Shown: piece after piece, positions 15,274 to 22,312 of the stretch
Layout: each line of letters begins with the position of its first letter
Numbering within the stretch: position 1 is the first letter of the stretch
NCBI GenBank assembly: GCA_034435015.1
Contig: DAOTYH010000016.1
Coordinates: 1-26,561, forward strand
Direction: 5' to 3'
Source of the DNA: DAOTYH01 sp034435015
GTDB taxonomy: Bacteria; Chloroflexota; Anaerolineae; Aggregatilineales; UBA3940
Length of the DNA: 26,561 nucleotides
Position numbers and translations under genes: made by a program
Notes under the pieces: generated by a model
Seen by the model: only the letters and a program-made list of their open reading frames with translations
The model's database searches: none
What the model was told of the DNA's origin: nothing

Positions 15274-15996
15274 ATGTCTCAAGAGGCAGGTATTGGGGCT
15301 GGCAGGAAGATCGGGATTTTGATCATAGATGACCATCATATCTTCCGGCAGGGCGTCCAGATCAACCTTGAGGTACATGAAGACATCGAAATCCTAGGGC
15401 AGGGAGCAGACGGCGAGCAGGCCCTTGCGCTTGTACGGAAGCTTCAGCCAGACGTGATTCTGCTGGATATTAACCTCCCGCGGATGAACGGCATTCAGGT
15501 GACTCGTCAGCTCGTGGCCGAACATCAGCCGACACGGGTGGTCATGCTGACCGCCTTTGACGACCCTGAGCAAGTCATCCACGCGATGCGGGCTGGAGCG
15601 GCGGCCTACTGCGCCAAGGAGATCGAGCCAGAAAAACTGGTGGATGTAATCCGCCATGTTTACGAAGGGCGTTATGTGGTACACAATCAGGTCTTCGACC
15701 GCGCCGGCATCGAAGGGTGGATCAGCCGGGGGGTCGAGGCAGTAGCTGGACAGTATTACGCTGATCTAGCTGAGACATTCTCTCCTCTGTCAGCACGCGA
15801 GATGGAAATCTTGCAATACGTATGCCGCGGGCTGAGCAATAAGGAGATCGCCAAGAAGCTCAAGATCAGCCACCAGACGGTCAAGAATCACATGACAGCC
15901 ATTCTTCGCAAGCTGGCAGTCGAAGACCGGACACAGGCGGCAGTATTCGCCCTGCGGCGCGGATGGGTGCGTTTGAAAGACACTTCCAATGGTTAA
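15274..15996 (+). CDS. NarL/DegU-family response regulator (REC + LuxR HTH)
   Basis: A 240-residue transcription regulator. The receiver domain (12-130) has acidic D19/D20, phospho-acceptor D65 in LLDINLP, T93 and K115. A linker (135-165) leads to a LuxR/GerE helix-turn-helix (168-232) with the signature LSAREMEILQYVCRGLSNKEIA and recognition helix SHQTVKNHM. It should be activated by phosphorylation from the kinase encoded 35 bases downstream, then bind DNA as a dimer. The pair resembles DegU/DegS. It sits just upstream of three pilin genes, so pilus genes are natural candidate targets, though no binding sites have been shown. Confidence 0.92.
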   Translation: MSQEAGIGAGRKIGILIIDDHHIFRQGVQINLEVHEDIEILGQGADGEQALALVRKLQPDVILLDINLPRMNGIQVTRQLVAEHQPTRVVMLTAFDDPEQVIHAMRAGAAAYCAKEIEPEKLVDVIRHVYEGRYVVHNQVFDRAGIEGWISRGVEAVAGQYYADLAETFSPLSAREMEILQYVCRGLSNKEIAKKLKISHQTVKNHMTAILRKLAVEDRTQAAVFALRRGWVRLKDTSNG

Positions 15997-16031
15997 ACAG
16001 GCTTTCAGGCCGGGTTTAGTAAGGGACGGTG

Positions 16032-17138
16032 ATGGCTATGGTAGATATGCCGACACAGGCTGCAGAAGGTGCTCATAAGACCAGCAAGGATGAGGCCCTC
16101 GATCTCCTGTATGCTGAGCAGGAGCGGATCAACGCTGAACTGCGTGACATCGCCGCCAAGATCAACCAGTCGCGTACCTTGATGGAACAGTTAGCCCAGA
16201 AGAACGCGGTAGTCATTGGGGAGGTCCGGCGGATCGAATCAGCTCTGGAGCAGACGCCCCGCCTCAGTATCAAGGAGGTCTACACGGAGGCGCTCGATCT
16301 ACAGCAGAGACTGCTCACCACACGGGGGCAGATCGAGAAGCTCCAAGCGCAGGAAGCAGTAGCACGCCAACAGAAGGCAACTGTGGACGAGCTGATCGAG
16401 AAGCTCAGCCAAGCAGATCGGAAAAGCCCTGCTGAGGAGAGCTTCAATGCGCGGGAAATCATCATGCGCGTGATTGATGCGCAGGAGGAAGAGCGCGAAC
16501 GGGTAGCCCGTCAGATGCACGACGGCCCCGCTCACTCGTTGACCAATTTCATCCTACAGGCTGAGATCTGCGAGAAGCTGTTTGAACGCGACCCCCAGAA
16601 GGCACGCGAAGAGCTGGTAAAGCTGAAGGCCTCGGCCAAAGAAGCATTCCAGCGGGTGCGTGACTTCATCTTTGACCTGCGGCCCATGATGCTGACCGAT
16701 CTGGGGCTAGTGCCTACGCTCAACCGCTACCTGGAAGCCGTCAAGGAAAAGACCGGCATCCAGACCAGCTTCAATCTGGTAGGACGTGAGCGTCGTCTGG
16801 AAGGATACCGTGAGGCACTTGTCTTTCGCGGGATTCAAGCCGTGATGAGCAATGCACGCGATCATGGCGGGGCGACGGCAATCAAAGTCACGCTGGAGAT
16901 GAGTGACGATCGGGTGCGGGCTATTATCGAAGACAATGGGCGGGGTCCCGGTACGGGGAGGCTCAATCTGGATGCTAGGAACAGCCAGATGCTCGGTTTA
17001 GGTGCTCTGCAAGAGCGTGTCCGTCTGGTAGGCGGGACCCTGCAGGTCGAGAGCATGGGTGGGCAGGGAACCCGGATTTCAATCACCATACCAGCCGGCC
17101 CGGAGGTAGTAGAGGCTCCCTTAGCCGAAGGCGTCTGA
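16032..17138 (+). CDS. Cytoplasmic histidine kinase, DegS-like (HisKA_3 + HATPase_c)
   Basis: A 368-residue sensor kinase without membrane segments. The N-terminal part (about 15-130) is a charged coiled coil, as in DegS. The HisKA_3 dimerisation domain follows, with phospho-acceptor H163 in RQMHDGPAHS. The ATPase part has an N-box in GIQAVMSNARDHGG, the D-box IIEDNGRGPG, and a glycine-rich GLGALQERV stretch. Cytosolic placement means it senses an internal signal or works through a partner protein. A GTG at 16029 directly before ATG 16032 is an alternative start; AAGGGA fits ATG better. Probably cotranscribed with the response regulator. Its coiled coil may be the input site. Confidence 0.92.
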   Translation: MAMVDMPTQAAEGAHKTSKDEALDLLYAEQERINAELRDIAAKINQSRTLMEQLAQKNAVVIGEVRRIESALEQTPRLSIKEVYTEALDLQQRLLTTRGQIEKLQAQEAVARQQKATVDELIEKLSQADRKSPAEESFNAREIIMRVIDAQEEERERVARQMHDGPAHSLTNFILQAEICEKLFERDPQKAREELVKLKASAKEAFQRVRDFIFDLRPMMLTDLGLVPTLNRYLEAVKEKTGIQTSFNLVGRERRLEGYREALVFRGIQAVMSNARDHGGATAIKVTLEMSDDRVRAIIEDNGRGPGTGRLNLDARNSQMLGLGALQERVRLVGGTLQVESMGGQGTRISITIPAGPEVVEAPLAEGV

Positions 17139-17228
17139 GAGCAACGGGTGTGTCAGGTGGTTTTTCCTAACTTTTTGTGAGTTATGCCAAGATTTCATGA
17201 AAACCGCCCGGCTGGTACGCTGATACTA

Positions 17229-17258
17229 TTTACAACGTCTAAAACAGAGCCTTAGAAT
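17229..17258 (+). promoter_or_regulatory. Promoter of Flp pilin gene 1
   Basis: TTTACA (17229-17234, 5 of 6) and TAGAAT (17253-17258, 5 of 6) are 18 bases apart, 49 bases before the pilin ATG. The same layout and surrounding sequence (TACTATTTAC, CCTTAGAAT, TTTATTATCCTT) precede pilin 3, which supports its reality. Confidence 0.65.
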
Positions 17259-17307
17259 AAGGTCAAATAATTTATTATCCTTTGTTTGCAGTAGAAGGAG
17301 TATTGCC

Positions 17308-17454
17308 ATGTTATTCTTTCCGCGTGAAGAGGGCCAGGGTCTCGTTGAGTACGCCCTCATCCTAGTGCTGGTGGCCGTGGTTGTGATCGTTGTCCTGTCA
17401 CTGCTCGGCCCTGCCATTGGTAATGTTTTCAGCAACATTATCAGGGCGATCTAG
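17308..17454 (+). CDS. flp: Flp/Fap-type pilin 1
   Basis: A 48-residue prepilin of the Tad/Flp type IVb pilus. The short leader MLFFPREEG ends in the class III cleavage glycine (G9). Then come four residues and the E-Y pair (QGLVEY), with E14 at mature position +5, followed by the hydrophobic assembly helix ALILVLVAVVVIVVLSLLG (16-34). The mature pilin is only about 39 residues and ends shortly after GNVFSNIIRAI. AAGGAG stands seven bases before ATG. TadA, TadB and TadC encoded 3-7 kb away should export it; the needed prepilin peptidase is not in view. Its own promoter and hairpin make it a single-gene unit. Confidence 0.93.
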   Translation: MLFFPREEGQGLVEYALILVLVAVVVIVVLSLLGPAIGNVFSNIIRAI

Positions 17455-17490
17455 TAGTCTGGTTCTCTTAATGCAGCCACCATGTGGCAA

Positions 17491-17518
17491 GGAAGGGCCT
17501 CCTAGAGGGGGCTCTTCC
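17491..17518 (+). terminator. Hairpin after pilin 1
   Basis: GGAAGGGCCTCC and GGGGGCTCTTCC form a 12-bp stem (two G-U pairs) with loop TAGA, followed by the moderately T-rich TGTTGCTTAAG. Likely a partial terminator, letting pilin 1 messenger end about 65 bases after its stop while permitting read-through to pilin 2. Confidence 0.6.
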
Positions 17519-17573
17519 TGTTGCTTAAGTCCTTTTTCCCCTGTCACTACGACAGGCGGAGGGGAGGGGCGAG

Positions 17574-17607
17574 CTGGCTTCTGCACCTTACGACCTGTAG
17601 AAGCCAG
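17574..17607 (+). repeat. Hairpin in the spacer before pilin 2
   Basis: CTGGCTTCTGCA and TGTAGAAGCCAG form a 12-bp stem (one G-U pair) with a 10-base loop, about 80 bases before the pilin 2 ATG. A second small stem (CTTGCC/GGCAAG) follows. No clear sigma70 promoter is seen in this spacer, so the hairpins may shape a read-through transcript from pilin 1 or protect a processed 5' end. Confidence 0.5.
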
Positions 17608-17689
17608 TAGACTTGCCAGATTGCAGGGCAAGAGATAACGTCGTAGCGGGTTTGTTCTATATTATTTATCTTTAGGAAGGAGTCTTGTC

Positions 17690-17836
17690 ATGTTATTCTT
17701 TCCGCGTGAAGAGGGCCAGGGTCTCGTTGAGTACGCCCTCATCCTAGTGCTGGTAGCCGTAGTGGTGATCGTTGTTCTGTCACTGCTTGGCCCTGCGATC
17801 GGCAATGTGTTCAGCAATATCATCAGAGCCTTGTAA
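17690..17836 (+). CDS. flp: Flp/Fap-type pilin 2
   Basis: A 48-residue prepilin that differs from pilin 1 only in the final residue (Leu for Ile). The first 65 bases of the two coding regions are identical, and later differences are silent third-position changes, so this is a recent duplication or gene conversion. Leader, cleavage G9, E14-Y15 and hydrophobic helix are all the same. AGGAAGGAG stands 8 bases before ATG. Unlike genes 1 and 3, I find no matching upstream promoter; A/T-rich TATATT/TATTAT lies at 17658-17665 but without a good -35. A strong terminator follows. Confidence 0.93.
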   Translation: MLFFPREEGQGLVEYALILVLVAVVVIVVLSLLGPAIGNVFSNIIRAL

Positions 17837-17856
17837 AACCTACCACGGCTGATGAG

Positions 17857-17887
17857 GAAAAGGCCCCTCACGGGGGCCTTTTCTTTT
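17857..17887 (+). terminator. Intrinsic terminator after pilin 2
   Basis: An 11-bp stem (GAAAAGGCCCC / GGGGCCTTTTC, loop TCACG) is followed by TTTT. It lies 20 bases after the pilin 2 stop and is the clearest rho-independent terminator of the pilin cluster. Confidence 0.85.
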
Positions 17888-17965
17888 ACCGGCATACGCT
17901 GGTTTGATAGTATTTCATATCCATAAATTATTCATGAAATTCGCAAAAAGAGTATAGCAGTACTA

Positions 17966-17995
17966 TTTACTATGCCTTTTGTCCTACCTTAGAAT
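17966..17995 (+). promoter_or_regulatory. Promoter of Flp pilin gene 3
   Basis: TTTACT (17966-17971) and TAGAAT (17990-17995) are 18 bases apart, matching the pilin 1 promoter in hexamers, spacing and flanks (TACTATTTAC upstream, TTTATTATCCTT downstream). The coding start is 39 bases beyond the -10. Confidence 0.65.
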
Positions 17996-18034
17996 GGGAA
18001 TAGTTTATTATCCTTATTTGTGGGGAGTATTGCC

Positions 18035-18181
18035 ATGTTATTCTTTCCACGTGAGAAGGGTCAAGGTCTCGTCGAGTATGCCCTGATCCTCGTATTGGTA
18101 GCAATAGTAGTCATTGTGATCCTATCTGTGCTTGGCCCCACCATTGGTAACGTGTTTAGCAACATCATCAGACTGCTCTAG
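18035..18181 (+). CDS. flp: Flp/Fap-type pilin 3 (divergent copy)
   Basis: A third 48-residue prepilin. It keeps leader length, G9, E14-Y15 and C-terminal GNVFSNIIR, but has seven or so changes from copies 1 and 2, including E8 to K before the cleavage site, A36 to T, and LL at the end. Its codons also differ widely from the other two, so this is an older duplicate kept under selection. The ribosome site is GGGGAG about eight bases before ATG. It has its own promoter and its own strong hairpin. It could be a minor or alternative pilin subunit, or be made under different conditions. Confidence 0.93.
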   Translation: MLFFPREKGQGLVEYALILVLVAIVVIVILSVLGPTIGNVFSNIIRLL

Positions 18182-18203
18182 ACGTGGGACTAGTGGTAGC
18201 GGC

Positions 18204-18245
18204 AACGAAGGAGGCCTCACCCGAAGGGGTGGGGCCTTCTTCGTT
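18204..18245 (+). terminator. Long hairpin terminator after pilin 3
   Basis: A 19-bp stem with two wobble pairs (from AACGAAGGAGGCC to GGCCTTCTTCGTT) and loop GAAG, 22 bases after the pilin 3 stop. Followed by GTTGG rather than a long T-run. It also faces the 3' end of the convergent epimerase gene and may work for both strands. Confidence 0.7.
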
Positions 18246-18274
18246 GTTGGACACAGCAGGGGCAGATTGTTCAC

Positions 18275-19312
18275 TTAGAAGAAGATTTTGGCCAGCCTGA
18301 GTGCACGCTGCTTCCATGGTACACGATGAGTGAGGCCGGAAGCTCCCAACAGATGATCTTTATTCTGCAAATACCAGTGAAAGTTGCGAAGCAAAGCCTG
18401 CTGATTTGAATATTGAGGCTGGAAGCCCAGAACCCGCTGTGCCTTTTCGATGGACACGAAAGAGTCTTTCGAAGCGGTCTCATAAATCCAAGGGTAGAGA
18501 GGGGACAGCTTGAGCACTTCTAGGATTTTGAGGGCTATGACAACCGGCGTGGCCGGGAAGGGAATAATCCGCTTTCCAAAGCCGGCCTCATCCAGCACAG
18601 CCTGATAGTCCTGTTTCATGGTAGTGAACTCAGCCGCGCCGATGTTGAAGGTATCATTGACCAACTTCTCGTCCAGCGCCATGCAGGCCAGAATTGCCTG
18701 ACAGAGGTCTTCCACATCCAACAGTTGGTAGCGGTTATTGCCCGAACCGATCATCGGGAAGTGGCGTCCCTCGCTGGCCCACTCATAGAAGATGGCAAAC
18801 ACCCCCAGTCTTTCCGGGCCGATAAAAGACTTGGGCCTCAAAATAGGAACACACATCCCCTTCTGGCGAAACTCTTCACAGACCTCCTCAGCCTGTATCT
18901 TGGCCTTTCCATACGGGCCGACACCAATGAGCGGGTCTGTCTCATAGATAGGATGGTGATCAGGAACGCCGTAAACGGCGGTGGTGGAAATGTGGATAAA
19001 GCGCTTGACCCCATACTCAAAAGCTTGCTGAAGAACAATGCGCGTTCCTTCAACATCTGTGGAAAAAATCTCTTCAGGAGGGTAGAGAGGCAGGGCGGCG
19101 GCTGTATGAATCACGATATCCGCACCTGCCATGCTTTCCTTGACCCTCTCGCGGTCGCGAATATCACCCTGATAGAAAGTGATCTGATCTCGCTCAGGAT
19201 AAGTAAAATCCACCAGATCAATGCCGGTAATGGACTTGTATCCCCGCGACAGCAGGTAACGCACCAGATTGATGCTCAGAAAACCGCTGATACCAGTGAT
19301 ATAGATGTTCAT
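18275..19312 (-). CDS. NAD-dependent epimerase/dehydratase (extended SDR)
   Basis: A 345-residue extended short-chain dehydrogenase of the nucleotide-sugar epimerase/dehydratase group, using NAD(P) at the N-terminal Rossmann fold. The dinucleotide motif is GISGFLS (7-13), in which the usual third glycine is Ser. The acidic D32 binds the ribose, STTAVYG (109-115) gives the active-site Ser/Thr, and YGKAK (134-138) gives the catalytic Tyr and Lys. The family could make a sugar nucleotide, reduce a sterol-like substrate or modify a lipid; the sequence does not decide. The upstream frame extends to 19345, but ATG at 19312 follows GAGG by six bases and begins the fold exactly. It lies between pilin genes and the tad operon, in the opposite direction. 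Confidence 0.88.
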   Translation of the reverse strand: MNIYITGISGFLSINLVRYLLSRGYKSITGIDLVDFTYPERDQITFYQGDIRDRERVKESMAGADIVIHTAAALPLYPPEEIFSTDVEGTRIVLQQAFEYGVKRFIHISTTAVYGVPDHHPIYETDPLIGVGPYGKAKIQAEEVCEEFRQKGMCVPILRPKSFIGPERLGVFAIFYEWASEGRHFPMIGSGNNRYQLLDVEDLCQAILACMALDEKLVNDTFNIGAAEFTTMKQDYQAVLDEAGFGKRIIPFPATPVVIALKILEVLKLSPLYPWIYETASKDSFVSIEKAQRVLGFQPQYSNQQALLRNFHWYLQNKDHLLGASGLTHRVPWKQRALRLAKIFF

Positions 19313-19353
19313 GACAGGCCTCATGAGAAATATATGCAGGTACAACAGGCCAA

Positions 19354-19381
19354 ATTGTAATGCAACCAGTCACTTTTGCAA
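19354..19381 (-). promoter_or_regulatory. Promoter of the epimerase gene
   Basis: On the minus strand TTGCAA (19376-19381, 4 of 6) and TACAAT (19354-19359, 5 of 6) are 16 bases apart, 42 bases before the epimerase ATG. It is back to back with the tad promoter 45 bases away. Confidence 0.5.
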
Positions 19382-19426
19382 TAAACTATCAGAGGGTCTT
19401 TGCCCTTTTATGACCAGCAAGTTTGC

Positions 19427-19454
19427 TTGACACCTTTGCCGATTTGTGTATAGT
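19427..19454 (+). promoter_or_regulatory. Strong promoter of the tad operon
   Basis: A perfect -35 TTGACA (19427-19432) and TATAGT (19449-19454, 5 of 6) stand 16 bases apart. Transcription would begin near 19461, leaving a leader of about 80 bases before the tadZ ATG. The four tad genes follow with short gaps and no hairpin between them. Confidence 0.75.
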
Positions 19455-19542
19455 AAGGGTCAGACCTGCCTGAGACGGACAAGAACCAGGGCGGGTTAAA
19501 CCTCCGGTCGGTAGCCTATCTGGGTGGTGGTGAGGGGTACAT

Positions 19543-20784
19543 ATGCCTGACAAGATCAGAGTCTTGATCGCCGATGACAATGAAGAAACCCGCGACGGGA
19601 CCCGGCGCCTGCTGGAATACGAGAGCGACATCGAGATCATAGACTTTGCCGACAATGGCGCAATCGCCATCCAGAAGGTGAAAGAGCTTGATCCGGATAT
19701 AGTCCTGATGGACATTAACATGCCGGTCATGGACGGCCTGACGGCCACAGAACGCCTTCAGCAAGAAGCCCCGCGCACACAGATTATCATCGTGTCTGTT
19801 CAGGACGACAAGGACTATGTCCGTCAGGCACTCCGTGCCGGTGCGGCAGATTACGTGTATAAGCCAATTTCTAGCGAAGAGTTAGCCGAGTCAATCCGTC
19901 GGGCATATCGCCGCATTCCCCAGCAAGTGGTTATGCCCCAGCGGGATGAACGCATCCGCGAGCGCGATTACGAGCGCGGTGCACAAGGGCAGGTTATTAC
20001 CGTACTGGGCAAGGGAGGGGTCGGCAAGACCACCTTGGCAGTCAATGTGGCAGTAGGGCTGGCACGTGCCGATTCGGGCAAGAAGGTCGTGCTGGTTGAC
20101 GCCAACCTGTACTTTGGCGACGTGTCTGTCTTTTTGAACACGCGCGGCCAGTACTCCATCATTGATCTGCTGAGTATGGTGGTCGAAGAACCCGATCAGC
20201 TTGACCCGCAGTCTACAGAGATGGTGTTCCTGCCTCATGAGAGCGGTATCAAGCTGTTGATCGCGCCCCGCCAACCCGTTGAGCTAGGTTCTGTGCCCGC
20301 CGGGGCCGTGATCAACCTGTTGACCTATCTCAAGACCCAGTTTGATTATATTGTCGTGGATACCTCCACAACTTACGATGATGTGCTGGCCGCTACAATC
20401 CAATCGGCGGATATTATTCTCCTGCTGGTTATGGCCACTGTCCCTGCTATCAAAGACGCCAGCATCCTGCTGGCTGAACTTGCAGGCAGTGACCTTCAAG
20501 AAAAGGTCATGCTGGTGATGAATCAGGTAGACCGGAACAGCCGGATCACCCCCGACCGGATTGAAGGACACTTGAAACGTCCAGTAGTGGCCCAGATACC
20601 TACCGATCCATTTGCTATTGAGTCCATCAACCAGAGCACTCCTCTTATCACTCTGAATGCACAACGCGCTCCTTCCGTGCGCCCCTTGATGAATCTGGTA
20701 CAATTGATCAGAGAGAGAGTAGAAAAGAGCGCGGCAGAGAGCGAAGCACGGGAACAAGCACAACGAAGGGGGTTGCGGTTCTAA
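19543..20784 (+). CDS. tadZ: TadZ/CpaE-like pilus ATPase with N-terminal receiver domain
   Basis: A 413-residue two-domain protein that helps position the Tad pilus machine. Residues 1-125 are a receiver domain with D11/D12, phospho-acceptor D57 in LMDINMPVMDG, S85 and K107, so the phosphorylation site looks complete. Residues 148-390 are a ParA/MinD-type ATPase. The deviant Walker A is GKGGVGKTT (156-164, K157 and K162), followed by VVLVDANLYFGDV, IIDLLS and a D-bearing VVDTSTTYDD strand. CpaE/TadZ proteins usually dimerise on ATP and sit at the pole. Many receivers in this family are degenerate; this one could be regulated by a kinase. It is the first gene of the operon. Ribosome site GAGGGG. 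Confidence 0.9.
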   Translation: MPDKIRVLIADDNEETRDGTRRLLEYESDIEIIDFADNGAIAIQKVKELDPDIVLMDINMPVMDGLTATERLQQEAPRTQIIIVSVQDDKDYVRQALRAGAADYVYKPISSEELAESIRRAYRRIPQQVVMPQRDERIRERDYERGAQGQVITVLGKGGVGKTTLAVNVAVGLARADSGKKVVLVDANLYFGDVSVFLNTRGQYSIIDLLSMVVEEPDQLDPQSTEMVFLPHESGIKLLIAPRQPVELGSVPAGAVINLLTYLKTQFDYIVVDTSTTYDDVLAATIQSADIILLLVMATVPAIKDASILLAELAGSDLQEKVMLVMNQVDRNSRITPDRIEGHLKRPVVAQIPTDPFAIESINQSTPLITLNAQRAPSVRPLMNLVQLIRERVEKSAAESEAREQAQRRGLRF

Positions 20785-20823
20785 CTAGATAGTCAGCCTT
20801 TCGGCAGAGAGGAGAAATGAGCT

Positions 20824-22269
20824 GTGTCTTTATTGAAACGTATTGAGCGTGGGCAGGTTTCAGGAGCAGGGCAGGAGTCCAGCGGCGGAGCCGCTTCTCA
20901 GCCGGGAAGGCCGCCTGTGCCGGGGGGGGCAGCCGCCCCGCGTCCTGCTGGGGAAGGGTTGGCTCAGTTACGCCAGCGCCGCGAGCCGGTACATGGCATC
21001 GCAGTTGGCGGTGTGGACATCAAGGAGCGCGTTCAGCGCCGCCTGTTGGAAGACCTCGGCCCCGGCGAGGCGATTGACATCAGCAAGTCTGATGAGCTAA
21101 GACAACGTATTGATGAGCTTTTCAACACCATCCTGACCGAGGAAAACATCGTTGTAGCCCGCAACGAGCGTAAGCGGCTGTATGAGCAGATCGTGGCCGA
21201 GTTGCTGGGATACGGGCCGCTGGAGCCGCTGTTGGACGACCCAACCATCACCGAGATCATGACGGTCGGCCATGAGAAGGTCTATATCGAGCGGAAAGGT
21301 ATCATTGAGCAGGTACCAGTACACTTTGAGAGTGAAGAACACCTGCGGCGCATCATTGACCGCATTGTTGCACCGTTGGGCCGCCGTATTGACGAAAGCT
21401 CGCCAACAGTGGACGCCCGCCTGCCGGATGGGTCGCGTGTGAATGCAGTCATTCCACCTATCGCCATTGACGGGCCGGCTTTGACCATCCGTAAGTTCTC
21501 CAAAGTGCCGCTCACAGTGCAGAACCTGATTGACTACGGCACGGCTACAGTCGAGGTGATGGAATTTCTGCGGGCCTGCGTGATTGCGGGGTTCAACATT
21601 ATCATCTCCGGCGGCACTGGCTCAGGCAAGACGACACTGCTCAATATCCTGTCTGGTTTCATCCCCAGCGACGAGCGTATTGTGACCATCGAGAACGCGG
21701 CAGAGCTTCAGCTCCGGCAGGATCATGTGGTCCGTCTGGAGAGCCGCCCCCCCAACATCGAGGGTCGGGGCGAGGTGACCATCCGCGATCTGGTGATTAA
21801 CTCGTTGCGTATGCGCCCTGACCGGATTGTGGTGGGCGAGGTGCGCGGCGGTGAGGCACTGGACTTGATACAGGCTATGAACACCGGCCACGACGGCTCG
21901 ATGGGCACAGCCCACAGCAACAGCCCGCGTGACACTCTTTCCCGTCTAGAGACCATGTGCCTGATGGCCGGTATGGAGCTGCCTGTCCGTGCCATTCGAG
22001 AGCAGATCGCTTCAGCTATCCATCTGATCGTCCATCAGGATCGTCTCCGTGACGGCTCTCGTAAGATCACCAAAATCTCTGAGATACAGGGGATGGAAGG
22101 TGATGTGATCACCATGGCCGATCTGTTCGAATTTGAACAAACCGGTCTGGAAGGCAGTCGCATTATTGGGCGCATCAAGCCGACCGGCCTGCGGCCCAAG
22201 AACATTCACAAGATTCATGACGCCGGTATACAACTGCCGCCTCAAATCTTCGGCATTGGCCGCCGGTAA
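20824..22269 (+). CDS. tadA: TadA/CpaF secretion ATPase
   Basis: A 481-residue hexameric ATPase of the type II/IV secretion superfamily that powers Flp pilus assembly at the inner face of the membrane. A low-complexity Gly/Pro/Ala N-terminus (about 10-45) precedes the N-terminal domain (90-240). Then come Walker A GGTGSGKT (263-270), an Asp-box region TIENAAELQL (288-297), Walker B RIVVGEVRGGE with E339, and the His box TGHDGSMGTAH (354-364). Start is GTG, nine bases after AGGAG; an out-of-frame ATG lies just before it. It follows tadZ by 39 bases and precedes tadB by 43. Unusually short-free length and complete motifs suggest an active motor. Confidence 0.95.
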   Translation: MSLLKRIERGQVSGAGQESSGGAASQPGRPPVPGGAAAPRPAGEGLAQLRQRREPVHGIAVGGVDIKERVQRRLLEDLGPGEAIDISKSDELRQRIDELFNTILTEENIVVARNERKRLYEQIVAELLGYGPLEPLLDDPTITEIMTVGHEKVYIERKGIIEQVPVHFESEEHLRRIIDRIVAPLGRRIDESSPTVDARLPDGSRVNAVIPPIAIDGPALTIRKFSKVPLTVQNLIDYGTATVEVMEFLRACVIAGFNIIISGGTGSGKTTLLNILSGFIPSDERIVTIENAAELQLRQDHVVRLESRPPNIEGRGEVTIRDLVINSLRMRPDRIVVGEVRGGEALDLIQAMNTGHDGSMGTAHSNSPRDTLSRLETMCLMAGMELPVRAIREQIASAIHLIVHQDRLRDGSRKITKISEIQGMEGDVITMADLFEFEQTGLEGSRIIGRIKPTGLRPKNIHKIHDAGIQLPPQIFGIGRR

Positions 22270-22312
22270 CAGGGACTGGCCTGCTGGCCGGTATGGTATG
22301 TGGAGGTAGAGT

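Noticed and set aside
17308..18181. Pilin triplet as pseudogene fragments or a CRISPR-like repeat array
   Set aside because: All three frames are the same length with intact start, cleavage glycine, E-Y pair and stop, and later differences are mostly silent; repeat spacing and length do not fit CRISPR.
19461..19542. Possible c-di-GMP (GEMM-I) riboswitch in the tadZ leader
   Set aside because: CCTCCGGTCGGTAGCC recalls part of the element, but the conserved GGGACGCAAAGC-type core and paired P2/P3 layout are missing.
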